Part shown: positions 1 through 13,100 of the stretch, one piece after another
Layout of the letters: every line of letters starts with the position of its first letter
Position numbering within the stretch: position 1 is the stretch's first letter
NCBI GenBank assembly: GCA_019155185.1
Contig: CM032800.1
Coordinates: 11,848,001 to 11,912,000, forward strand
Direction of reading: 5' to 3'
Source of the DNA: Beaufortia kweichowensis
Lineage: Eukaryota; Chordata; Actinopteri; Cypriniformes; Gastromyzontidae
DNA: 64,000 nt
The notes under the pieces: model-generated
The model's database searches: none
What the model was told of the DNA's origin: nothing
Seen by the model: the letters and a program-made list of their open reading frames with translations, nothing else
Position numbers and translations under genes: made by a program

Positions 1-189
1 GCTGGAGAGAAACTACTGCCATCTCGTACTGCAGTAAACCAGAGGTGGACAGATTTAGTTGAGGTCAAGCTGGGGAGCAGCAGAAATGAAAGATGATCAA
101 CATCATCTGAAATATTTGTCTCCTAATATTTGTAAGTCGCTTTGGATAAAAGCGTCAGCTAAATGCCTAAATGTAAATGTAAATGTAAA
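1..189 (+). mobile_element. SINE 3' part (fish V-SINE/DANA/HE1-type tail)
   Basis: Contains GTAAGTCGCTTTGGATAAAA then GCGTCAGCTAAATG, the conserved 3' tail shared by several fish SINEs, and ends in ATGTAA repeats. It lies in the cadherin intron upstream of 1158. A much-decayed second tail is visible at 582-645. Confidence 0.75.
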
Positions 190-1157
190 CATCAGACTAA
201 AAATATGTTCCTTTTTTTAGCATTATGATCAGTATTAATATTAATGGTTATTTTAAAGATTCATTTTTAAACTTAAAATGATTATTACTCTTGGTAAAAC
301 ACAGACTAAAAGTGACTTTGTTTTCGACGGAAGCAGTTTTATAATAATGAAATCTTTGTTGCATTTAGTTTGAGTTGTTTGGCTAAGATCTGAAATATAG
401 TAAAGATATTTTATATTAGGCCTATATTTATTATTTAGCAATACATGCATAACATATATTTTCTTTAAATAGCAACTGAATGTTAACTTGGTAAATACAA
501 ATAATTATGAGAACATTCATTTTTATTTATTATGTTGCATTGTGGGTTCACACCAGTGAACACAAAAAAAACACACTGATAAAAATTTATTTCTAGAATG
601 CACTTTAAGTCTCTGGATTAAAGTGTCTATCAAATACATAAATAAATATTTGAAAAAATATGAATAATATAATACAATTTTATTTTAAAGTTGTTCTCAA
701 GATATTTTTTACATTTCTTATATTGAGCCAGAATGCACAGAAGGTCAAATAGCAAGACCAGCTCTGTCAGATTAAATATGGATCGGATGGGTTTCATCCA
801 GAACAGAAAGGTTATTTAGTCCTTTGAGTATCATTTTCATTTGCTCAAAGCCACTGCATATGCAAAAGGATCAAAATAGGATTTATTTAATGATGTATTG
901 ATGAGTGTAAGCATCCTCTGTATGTTATAAAACACTATGTACAAAACAGTCTGCGTGTGACATTTTGTATGTGTATATGTATGTTGATTCCATTATTTAA
1001 GCACAATCATATCGTGCCTGTGCGCGCTTGAGCTTTCCTGGCCTTTATGTAATCCTCATCAAATGAGCACAGATTACCGCTGACATTCTCTCTTCATCCA
1101 GCTCAGCCGAGCTTAACACTTCCTAGAATGCTAACGCTTCCCAAACCCCCCAAACAG
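190..1157 (+). other. Cadherin intron, AT-rich
   Basis: No coding sequence supported up to the acceptor before 1158. The only recognisable item is a degenerate SINE-like tail at 582-645. Confidence 0.5.
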
Positions 1158-4100
1158 GTGCCAATGCCAAACTGCGCTACCAGATTACCTCGGGGAACAC
1201 CATGGGCACTTTCGATGTGGAGCCAGAGGTCGGTACCATCTTCATCACCCAGCGGCTGGACTACGAGCAGGTGCAGAGATACGAGTTACGGCTGGTTGCT
1301 TCGGATGGAAAATGGGAAAACCAGACAATGGTTCTCATCAATGTCATCAACCAGAACGATGAGGCGCCTATTTTTACTCAAACCGAGTACCAGGCCAGCG
1401 TCACAGAAGAGCTGACAGAGCTTCCTGTCCTTGTCCTGGAGGTGAGGGGTCATTTACAAATGATGAGGTTCCTAAATGATTAAAGGTTTAGGGTTTACAG
1501 TAAATAAAAATATTTTGTAAAGTGTTACAGTATTATTAAATTATTAAATATTTTCGCACACCTGCCACGTTGTCATTTACTGCTAGTGTGTCTCAGTTGT
1601 GCTGTCAGTATGGAGTAGGAGGAAATATCTGCATACCTTTACTGTGACTATTAACTTTTAATTGTCTCATATGTTCTGATACGAGTTTATCCCGTCTGCT
1701 GTTGTTCCAGGTCTCAGCCACAGATCCAGATCAAGAGGCGGATCAGAGTGCCGTGCGATATTCTCTACACGGGCAGGGTGCCGGTAGCGAATTCACCATA
1801 GACGAGTTGAACGGAAGGATCTACGCCCAACGTCGTTTAGACCGCGAAGTTCGGTCATCCTGGCAGTTCCTCGTGCTGGCCACCGATGAGAACGGAGCGG
1901 GTCTAACCGGGTTTGCTGACGTTCTGGTCGACGTGCAGGATATCAATGACAACGCACCTGTCTTCTTGTGCTCAACTGATAACTGCTTTTTGGGTCACGT
2001 GCCCGAAAACTCCCCGGCGGACACTTCCATAATGGAGATGCGGGCCACCGACCTAGACGACCCAAAAGTTGGCAAGAACGCAATCCTCACCTACAGAATT
2101 GTGCAAAACGTGCGCAACGAGATCAACCTTAACCTATTTTCCATCAACGCAGCCACAGGGACCATTTACACTGTTCTGCGCTCTTTGGACAGGGAAGTTG
2201 TAGACAGATATCTCGTTGTCGTGGAAGCTCGAGACGGGGGAGGACTTTCAGGTACAGGAACAGCCACCATTGTGGTTTCTGATGTCAATGATCATCCTCC
2301 AGTGTTCACGCAAAGGGTCTACATGGCCTCCATGCCAGAAAACCTGGACATCAACAGCGAGGTTGTGGTAGTGGCTGCTACTGATGGAGACGAGGGTGAA
2401 AATTCGGTGATGACCTTCAGCATCATTGGCGGAGATGATGACCGCAAGTTCTTTATTGAAACAGACAAGGTGAACCGGCGTGGCGTGGTGAGGCTGAAGA
2501 AAAAGATTGACTTTGAGAAACCGCATGAACGCACTTTCAACCTGACAGTCAAAGTAGAGGATGCTGATTTCTTTAGTCTGGCTTACTGCATCATCCAAGT
2601 GGAAGACTCTAATGATCACGCGCCAGTGTTTTTCCCACAGTTTTACGAGGCCGGATCCATGTTCGAAGATGTTCCCGTGGGCACCATTTTGGCACAGGTG
2701 ACGGCCACGGATTTGGACTCGGGTCAAAATGGGAGGTTCACTTACAGCATCGCGCCAGAATCTGACCCCTTTCAGCAGTTTTTGGTGGATAAGGGCGGTT
2801 GGGTCGTAGTGGCTGACTCTTTAGACAGGGAGAAGGTGTCCCAGCACAGAATCATGGTTCTGGCCACAGACATGGGCACTCCCGCTCTGACCGGCTCTGC
2901 CATTGTGCTGGTAACCGTGCAGGACGTCAATGACAACGGGCCAGAGTTCGAGGCTCCCTATCGCCCCATCGTGTGGGAGAACACTGCCGCGCCGCAGGTC
3001 ATTCGCATGAATGACACTTCAGTTCTGCTTCATGCCGTTGATAAAGACACGTCGTCTAACGGAGGGCCTTTTTCTATTCGTCTCTTGATGTTGACCTCTG
3101 ATGTTACCAATTTCAATTTGACTGACCTGCGAAATGGCAGCGCCAAGATATCCGCTCTTCGCACCTTTGACCGAGAAAAGCAGAAACAGTATCTTCTTCC
3201 CATCCTGATGATTGACAGCGGCTCTCCACCAATGAGTTCCACAAATACACTCACTGTCATAATCGGAGATAAAAATGATCATCCACATGCACCCGGACAC
3301 AGCGAGTTCATCGTGTACAGTGTACAAGGTATGTTTGATTACATGCAAGATAAAGTAATGAAGAATCTTATTTTAATTTACAAATGTTCAAAAGGGTCAC
3401 TTGACCGAAGGGATTTTCATAATCTTAAAAACCTTTTGAGCTGAATGTTTAAATACAGTTATGTAAATTATGATTGTGTCAATGTATATTAATTTATTTT
3501 ATTACAAAACTAACATGAAATTTGATTATGAAAAATAACCATTAAGAGCCCAGAATAGGTTTTAATACCGTTTAAAAATCTCATGATGACGCCTCAGAAA
3601 TCTGATTAATTGAACGACAAAAGTATATTTCTGCAAATTCTGCAAAAGGCTCACTACAACAATCATAAAATATCATTTAAAAAATAAAAATATTTAAAAA
3701 ATATTTAAAAACATTTTAGTCATATATTAGTCACAATTCCCAAGATTAAATTTTTCATTTGTGTTATTGAATAGTTTCACCAAGTTTATTATTATTCAGA
3801 AATGGGGGAAAAAATATAAATAAAGAATAAGTAAGTGACCCTAAACCTTCTAACGGTAGTGTATATTCATGAAAGGTCATTGAATTATAATGATAAACAT
3901 CCAAAAAAAATTAATTAATGTTTTAGACCATCTGGCAGCTCGATATATTAGCAATATTGGGAAGAAAATTTTATATTTTTAGTATTTTCCTGTTTTCTGT
4001 GCTTGTTATGTATTAACCATCTAATAAGAATTCGTCATGTAACTCAAACATGGCACGGCACAAACAATTTTCATAAATCCAGGTTTAAGAGCCACATAAA

Positions 4101-7100
4101 CAGGAGCCATTTCAAAAGATGTTGATTTCATGACTAACAGGATTACAGCATTTCATTTTGCCTTTTAGAGAAATGGCAATGTTGCTTCCCCCCCCACTGC
4201 GCTGTTTAAGTGGGACCATATGTGCCAATAAGATGCTCTGCTGTTTTGTTTATCTCTTTAAAGATACGGCTCTTCCACCCACACCGACACACACATTCAT
4301 CGCCTCAGGTACTGCACAGACTGGATGGAGGTCGCTGTTCTCTAACCTCATTATGTATTTTCCCCAGGTACGCTCCCCACCACGGTGCTTGGACAGGTTC
4401 AATCCCCTGACCTTGATGATTGGAGCGAAAAGACGTACAAGTTCGAAGGCAAACCCCCCAGGTGCTTTGATGTTCTATTGAAGTTTGATTCAAACTCTAC
4501 AGTGTCAACTCACTCTTACAAGGAAAGAAAAAAGAACAAAAGCAAAGGAAAGATAAAGAACAAGCATGCGCGAAGCGGCGTATTAGCGCGCCGACAGCTT
4601 TCCGGTCACCCGCTTTTTAATACTTCATCAAACATGGGATTCAAAATTCACTCTGAAGTGAGATAAGAAAAATCTAGTTCTCTGTAATGAGCTACGTGTA
4701 AAGCTTTGTTCACACTTGCACCCAAATCCGATTCGGTTTTCAAATCAGATTTTTATGACTGACTGACCTTACTGTTGCAAGTGATGAAATTTGATCGGTT
4801 TGTTCTAGCAGTGTAGCCAATATCTGCTGTATCTACATCTGTTGCTATAGCAGTGATGAGACTCTTTCACATAACGATCGAGAATGATGATCTGGCGTGA
4901 ATTTGCCTGAATAAAAGTCATGCGATATCCTGCATCCAAAATTGGTCTCAGTATGCAAAAAAATGTAAGAAATACCCGAATGATCTATTGCTCCCACATG
5001 GATTTTTAAGTATGCATCAAATGCACACTTTTCTATCCTTTGTGAGCCACCAAATTAGTTTTTTTTAATTAAATAAATTACAAATACTGAAAAACTTTTC
5101 ACTTGTTTGTGATGTAGGTACAAAACACCATTCTTCATGGTTAAACTGTAGCTTATTTGCTTAAAAACACCTGAGTAAATTATTTTTGTGGTGGTTGTTA
5201 ATACATCATAGGTGAATAAACGTTCAGTACGGGTCATTCTGCACCCACGCGTACTTTAAAGACCAAACTGATTTAACGGTCAAGACAACTGTGCTAATAC
5301 TCAAGCGAATGCCAAGTCCTGAGTTCAATCACAGTCCATTATTAAGTTTCATTCTGAAGCTGTGCCCGAACACATGCTGTGAAGGATTTTCCCTCATTAA
5401 TTTGGATAATTAACACATTAATACATTAGCAGTTTGATTCTAGTCAGCCTGACACATCTCCTGGCACAAAGAGCATGGCTTCAATCCAGACCGTTTTTCA
5501 TTTGCTTACCTGACGGTTAAATAGCTCATTTGGCATCTGAGCTGAAGGTCACCGGTGAGGTGGAACTCTTTCCTGTTATGTGAACGTGATTGAATCTAAT
5601 CTGAGCAATGGCTAATGTGAGTTTAGCGACCTTGGTGCACAACATCTGAAGCTCTTTACATGGCCAAACATTTGTACGGCATATTAAAAGAGATGTAAAC
5701 CAGTCTTGCTTTATTAGACATGCCAAATTAACAAATATTTCTATTGCACAATACAAACTAAGCAGAGAACTGTTTCCATTATACTTCGATCTTTCTTCGA
5801 CGTTTTTTGAAGATTAAAACTTTCAGAAGAAAGTTTTAAGAAGAAACTTTCAGTTTCAGTGTTGCTACTGTTCTTATCTGTATATGTCTAATGAATATTA
5901 AAAAACAGAAGATCTGGATCAGCGTGCCACTGTAATTATAAATCAAAACACGTTTTCCTCTCAAAATACAACTGATACAAAGTAAAAAAGGGTAATTAAC
6001 AGAAACAAAGTCTACCATAAACGGATAAATAGCACACAAACAATCTGACATTATTTATTATACAGTTATTAGTATATGTGACTTTTATGAACAAATGTTA
6101 GACGATGTAGAAATGGAAAATCATAACAGTTTGTGACCCTGTCTGTGAAATCTTTTTTTGAAATTAAGTCCTAAATATGATGAAAAGAAGTAATGTGCAT
6201 TTTTTGTGTTTACAGGTGTAAATTATAGATTACATGATCGATTAAGAGACATAAATGACTGAAATAAAGGGGTTTAAATACTGAAATTAAAGATTAATTA
6301 AAGCTACATTTTATCATTATGCAAAAAAGCTTAGTTTTATAAATATTTATTTCAATCGTTGACATGGTCTTACTCAGTTAATATTAAAGATATTAAAGAG
6401 AATATTTTCACAGAATTTTCTTTACATTATGTAATTTGTTTTTAATGTAACAGTAAATTACAAAAAAAACACCTGGGTTTTCACATTTAGTCCATTTCGT
6501 GAGAGATAGAGAGAGAGAGAGAGAGAGACATTTGATGATCTAGAAAAAAACCTTGAAATGATTCTCAGGTTATTGTCACAATTATTCTATTATAGTTTTA
6601 GTTTTCCTTTTTGTGAATGAGCTAACCCTACACAAAGTGTTAAGTAGAGATGATCATCTATACAGAAGTTGATTCATGATTCATTTTTAATATCTTGTCT
6701 CTTGTCCCCACACAGGCAGTTCAGTGTGAATCAGATCACGGGTCAGTTGAGCGTCAGAGAGGGAACGCCAGCTGGATCTTACAGTCTGCAGGTGAGGGTG
6801 TCAGATAAGAACTGGCCTGATGTCACCTCTTCTGTTAAAGTCACGCTGATGGAGCTGGGTGAGGAGGCGCTGAGGAACGCTGGCTCTATTAAACTGGCCA
6901 GTGAGTAACTGAACTCTCAAAACATTTAATTTTCTAATATAGATAACTTCTGCTTTTCTGTTTTTGTCATTTATATTAAAAATTGAATGTTTGTTAATCA
7001 ATATTGGTTATTGGTCATGAAATACTTTATTGTACTGTGTGTGTGTGTGTGTGTGTATAGATCTGACTGCAAATGAGTTTTTCCATGCACCTGGGAACGT

Positions 7101-10100
7101 TGAGAGCCGATACACACGTCTCAGACGCCTCTTGTCTGAGATCCTTCAGACAGACGTGGAAAATGTGGATATCTTTAGTCTGGCCAGTGGTAGTCAGTCG
7201 GCTCAGCATCACCTCAGCGTGTGGTTCGCCGCCCATGGCTCGCCGTACTACAAACCGGAGAAACTTCACAGCTATGTGGCCATGCACAAAGCTAAGGTGA
7301 CACAGACACACACACTTGCACTTTAACTCACATATTAACATCCCCTCTGTTACTCACGTATTCACGGATATGGAGGTTATGAATCTCACACCTGCATTTA
7401 TAGTCACACTGTGCAAGACTCGATGAATATTTCATTTCTATATAAAGAATAAGATAGTGTGCAGTCGTTTTTGTGAGTTGGAATAGAGAGAAATAAAAAT
7501 TGTGTGACTCCCAGCAGTGTGTAAATCAGGTGTAGGAGTGTGGGCTCTTCACAGCCCAGCAGGGTGTCGGTGGTCTCACAGAGCTCATGTTGGTACATCA
7601 CACGGGAAGCTGTTTGACATCTTTAGAGCTCTGCTGAGTGATGTGAAGGGATGCCCTTGAGATGGATATCCATCATCCCACAACAAACATAAACACAGCC
7701 GGACTAACAAACACACACAACCACAGCAGCACAATTGCATCAGATACATGCTGCTGATTGATGCATGCTGCTGATTGATGCATGCTGCTGATTGATGCAT
7801 GCTGCTGATTGATGCATGCTGCTGATTGATGCATGCTGCTGATTAAGGTTTCTGGTCAGGTAATATGTGCAAATGCAAATATGATTATTCAAATATGAGA
7901 AGTCATGATTCTCACACTAATAATAACACAGTTTTGTCAAAAGAATTATATAGAAATGATTTCTTTCTGTCCATTTCTGTCTATGTTCAACACCTAAGAG
8001 TTAACACAGAAATGCTATATTAACTAGTAGGAGTGTAAAGATATACAGGAATAAAGATATGGCAACTGTTTCACAATTATGCATAATCATATTTTTATGT
8101 TAAAATTCATTCTTTTCAGTGCAAGACCTATTTATTTTTTACACTTACACACAAATCGCACATGTTGTCAAATCATTAACAAAGTAACAAATTTTATTGA
8201 AAATTGTTACAAATTTTGTAAATAGATCATTTAAATTTCTGTTAAAAAAAAAGATCTTTCAATAGTTGACTTTCAATAAAATAAAATAAAATAAATAAAT
8301 AAATAAATAAAATAAAACATTTTAAGTGAGCCTGTTAAAAAATCACTCAGAAAATTTAAATTTAAATTTCAGCAAAAACATTATGCATTAAATAAATGAT
8401 AGAAGTATAATTAATGAAGTGATTTATTAAATAAGACTCTCTCTCTTCTCTCAGTTGGAGTCGGCTCTGGGTGTGAGCATTCTACAGGTGGGGGTGGATG
8501 AGTGCACATATGCAGTCTGCAGTCATACCGGAGGCTGTTCAAGTAAGGTCATGTTCAGCGACACCCCTAAGACTCTAAACAGTGGAAATGTCTCTCTGGT
8601 ATCAGTCTCGGCCAAAGCGAGCGCTCAGTGTGGTTGTCTTGGGCGTGAGAGCGTCCATCTACAGTGTTCATCATACTCCCGTAACCCCTGTCTGAACGGA
8701 GGCACATGTGTGGACACTGAACTGGGCTACAGGTAAAACACTTTTCTTTTGTATGATAAAATAATCTTTGTGTGTTTGTAGAACGGGATGATTTAGGTTT
8801 ATTTAGTAATGGATGATTTCCTGCTCTTTTGCAGGTGCAAGTGTCCCCCCATGTTTGACGGGCCGGAATGCCAACAAACCAAACACAGTTTCTTAGGGAA
8901 TGGTTATGCTTGGTTTCCTCCCATACGGCCTTGCTTTCAGAGCCACATTTCTCTGGAGTTCATCACAGAAGTGGCCAATGGTCTTCTGTTTTACAATGGA
9001 CCGATGGGAACAGCTAAGCCAGGAGAAAGAGAGGACTTCATCGCACTGGGTATGTTTCACTCAAGTTTTACTCTTTCTGATATTCTCAGTAATTGACCTT
9101 TTATGCTATATGGAAAAGGTAAAAAATAAATAAAATGACATGATAAATAATGACAAAACTTCATTACCGTTGCATAATGTTATTTTCCTCGACCACTTCC
9201 TTTGCAACTAAAATCGATCCACAGTCTCAGTTGAGCCGTTAATGATAGATGTTTTAAATGTTACGTGGTCAGCAGTGTTGAGATCGGGTTTGGGTTAGCA
9301 TTGATCTCGACCCTGGGTCATCAGCGAAGGTCACATTTGCCCTGTGCCCAATACTGTATTATGCAACTGGTGATATGATTTGAGGGAACGACCCCCCTGT
9401 GGCCTTGCATAAGCTTGCATCATCAGTTTGGGTGGTGTTTTTATTGAACGGGGGCCAAAACCCTCCGCTGCAGTGACAGCAATTTGAAACTGACCTCAGA
9501 TTGATTACGAATAAGCATTTTTTGCTGCCAGGGTCAAAACGTATCCAAAGGGAACTTAAAGGAGCATTAGTTTCTTACATCACTTACATGTGCAGATGTT
9601 AAATGAGTTTAAAAACTTGTTTCCAATTTGTCAAATGTCAATGCAAAAATTACTATTTTATAAGCATACTGGCTATAAACACACATACCGAGATATCCTG
9701 TGTACGACATCTATTTTACAGTAATTTACGGTAATTATACCTGTTGAGACCTGTCTTCAGCTCTTATTCTCTTTAATCCCTTCATTTAGAGCTGAAAAAT
9801 GGAGTTCCCTTATTAAGTGTGAATCACGGCTCGGGGACTCTCATGTTGCAGATATCCACAAAAGCCACGGTCACTGACCGCCGCTGGCATCATCTCGACA
9901 TCATCAGCGACGGCAAGGTACGGCATAACTTAGATCAGAATCAGAAGAGAAGGATGAGACACTGGCCTGTTGCCATTCCCAGCTGAATTTTTGTTTACCT
10001 TCGTAATGTTCTAAACTTCACCTCAATTTCATTGAGATATAAAGCTTTCAGATAGTCCATCATAACATATCTCTGAGGTTCTCACAGGTTAAACAGATTG

Positions 10101-13100
10101 TGATCTTCATTGCCTTGTGGGATTTGGGTGTGAAATATTTCATTATAAAACTTGACCTCCTATGCACTCGTATGTGATGTAACATATTGTTTTGGAGTAA
10201 AATCATTGGACAGTGTGCTGGTGTGTGTTTATGTGCAGACAGTACAGATGATTTTGGATCATTGCTCTGGTGCCGCGCTGAATGAGGTGGAAGGTCTGGG
10301 AGTGGAGATGTTTGAGACGGATCAGTCGCTGTGTAAGGCCTCTGGGGAGACTCCAGGCAGCGAGAGGTAAAGCACATGAAACTGATATATGAACTTATAT
10401 TTTATCTTGATATTACTAAAGTCTAAAAACAATCACATTTGTTCAAGTTGTTAGAGCTGCATGATATCAAAGAAAATCTGCGATTTGAAAATTGGCTAAA
10501 TGTGGCAATATGCAATTTGATAATGCTTAACGTTTGTCAAATCACACACTGTCTCGCCAGTCTCTGTGTTATCTGTACTGACCTACAACAAATTTTTTTG
10601 ATTAATTTCAATCATTCATTCATTGCAAACCATTGCTCTATGCAGATTTCGGTATATCTTGCAGCCCTACCAGTTGCGTTGGTCTCTACAGGTAAATTCA
10701 GATGAGGAAAGTCACATCTTGTACTGTACTGTCATCTCCTCTGTAGGTTTTTAGATGTCTATCAACCTCTCCAGCTGGGCGGAGTTAAGGAGACACACCC
10801 ATCCCGTAGGTCACACCCCCCTTACAGAGGCTTTGTGGGATGCGTGAGAAATCTTGTTGTGGACAGTCAGGTAAATCCGCTGTGAACTCTTCTAACATCA
10901 ATTCTTGAACACTATTTTAGAGTAGTTTATCCAAATCTGAAAATCTTTCTATCATAATTTCCTCATCCTCACGCCCATCTTAGGTATATATGACTTCCTT
11001 TTCTTCAGTTTAAAACAAATTGATTAATCCAGAATGTTAAACATCCATCATAAGTGTAATCCAAATGACTCTAGTGGTTTAATAAATGTCTTCTAAAGTG
11101 AAATAATACATTTATGAGAGAAAATGTATATGTTTTGAGCATATTAGGGATATATTCACACAGTGCTGTGTTTAGACTGCTTGTGCTTTGAGTTACAATC
11201 CACTGTATTTGTTTGGACATAGCAGACATCCAGCTGAGCCACTTTCTCACAGCGAGTCAATACAGGTCATTGAGATTTAACATAGTGCTGACTCAGGTCT
11301 CTCCGTGTGTGTCTGCTTTCTGTCAGGTGTATGACCTCAGCAGACCGGCAGAGAGCGAGAACAGCACCCCGGGATGTGCCCTGACCGACGGCGTGTGTCT
11401 GACCGCTGGAGGACCCTCCTGTGGGGTCCACGGCAAGTGTCTGGGGGAATGGGGTTCATTTAGCTGCGACTGTCACCCGGGATACAGCGGACACAAATGT
11501 GACAAAGGTTACACAGATGACATCATGATACTCTAATGATATTGTTAGTGATTATGATGAACAGTTGGATTCTGATGCGGTTCTATGTGTGTTACAGCTC
11601 TTCCTGAGTGGTCTTTTGAGAAGGACAGCGTGCTGAGGTACCAGCTGAGAGGAGGAGGAAGTCCACGCAAAACTCAAGCTCACTTCCTGCTCAGAACGCG
11701 CTCCTCCACGGGTATCCTGCTCAGCATGTCCTCACGTGACTCAAGCGAGTTCATCATCCTGGAAGTGAGTGATACACATACATAAAACTTGTACATTTGG
11801 AAACAAAAAACACTTTGTCAAACAATGTTTTCGTCTCTCAGGTTGTTGATGGACACCTCAGTGTGCGTTGTAACCTCGGAGACGGCGCTCACTCTCTGAA
11901 ACTCAAAGGCCAGCGTGTGAACCATGGGCAGTGGGTCCTTGTCGGCCTTTATCGCTATGACAACATCTTCACACTGCGATTGGAGCAGGGCGGAGGTTCA
12001 CGAGAGGTCACGGGGGTCCTGGGACAGAAGAAAGAAATTGTGGTTCATCCCTCCAACGTGTTTTTGGGAAATAGCGGCACTCCAGATATCAATGGAGACT
12101 TTCAGGGTGAATCTTCTCAGCAATCTTCTCACTTGCTGATGTGACATCAAGCCATTTTTTTGCTTTGTTTATTCCCAAATGGTTATGATTTTTACTTTTA
12201 TTTTGCTTTTGTTTGCATTTATCTTCAAAATTTTGGCTACTTGAGTATTGAGCCTTAGTTGCTAGTTTAGAAAATGAAAGTAAAACTACATTTGTTTTAC
12301 ATTCACACCCTAGAGAAATAACTTTTTACATTTTAAATTTAGACAAAAATGTGAAATTTATCTCATGTCTTTTCGAACTTGTATGACTTTCTTTCTTCTG
12401 CAGAACACAAAAGAAGATATTTTGAAGAATGTTGGTAATCAAACAACATTGACCCTCGTTGACTTCCATCATATAAACACAAAACCACTGACATTTCTCA
12501 AAATATCTTCTTTTGTGTTACACAAGAAAAAGTCATATATAGATTTGGAATGACATGAGGGTGAATAAATGATACATTTTTATTTTAGGGTGAACATTTC
12601 TTATAATGCATTGCTAGTATGTAAAAAAAAAAACTGTTGAATATTCCTCACCTTAATCAAGTAATTTCATTGGACACTTTTGTGATGTAGTACATGAAAT
12701 AGTACAGATTACAAGATGACTGTGTTTATTACCCCACAGGCTGTATGCGGGAAGTAAGACTTAACGGTCACTCTCTACCGCTGGATGGTCAGGGCACAGA
12801 GTTCAGTACGGTACTGGAGCGGCGCGGGGTCGTGCCCGGCTGTCACTCAGATGCCTGCGGTGCCAAACCCTGTCTGAGCCCACTGTACTGTGTGGATCTG
12901 TGGAGAAAACATGAATGCAGGTCAGAACACACTCATACCATTTACACAATAACACACTGTGCATCATCACAAGTATGCGCTAATGTTCTTTCCCTCTCTT
13001 CAGGTGTCCAGCCAATCAGGTTGCAGTGATGGATGAGGTCACGAGTCATCTGCGTTGTGCCCCCTCCCCCTGCGGTCCGGCCACATGCCGTAACGGTGGC

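Noticed and set aside
2248..2727. 159-codon open frame on the minus strand
   Set aside because: Lies wholly inside the large cadherin exon, antisense, with no family resemblance; a shadow of a GC-balanced coding exon.
7743..7844. Repeat array that superficially resembles a CRISPR
   Set aside because: Units are contiguous with no spacers, in a vertebrate intron; a minisatellite.
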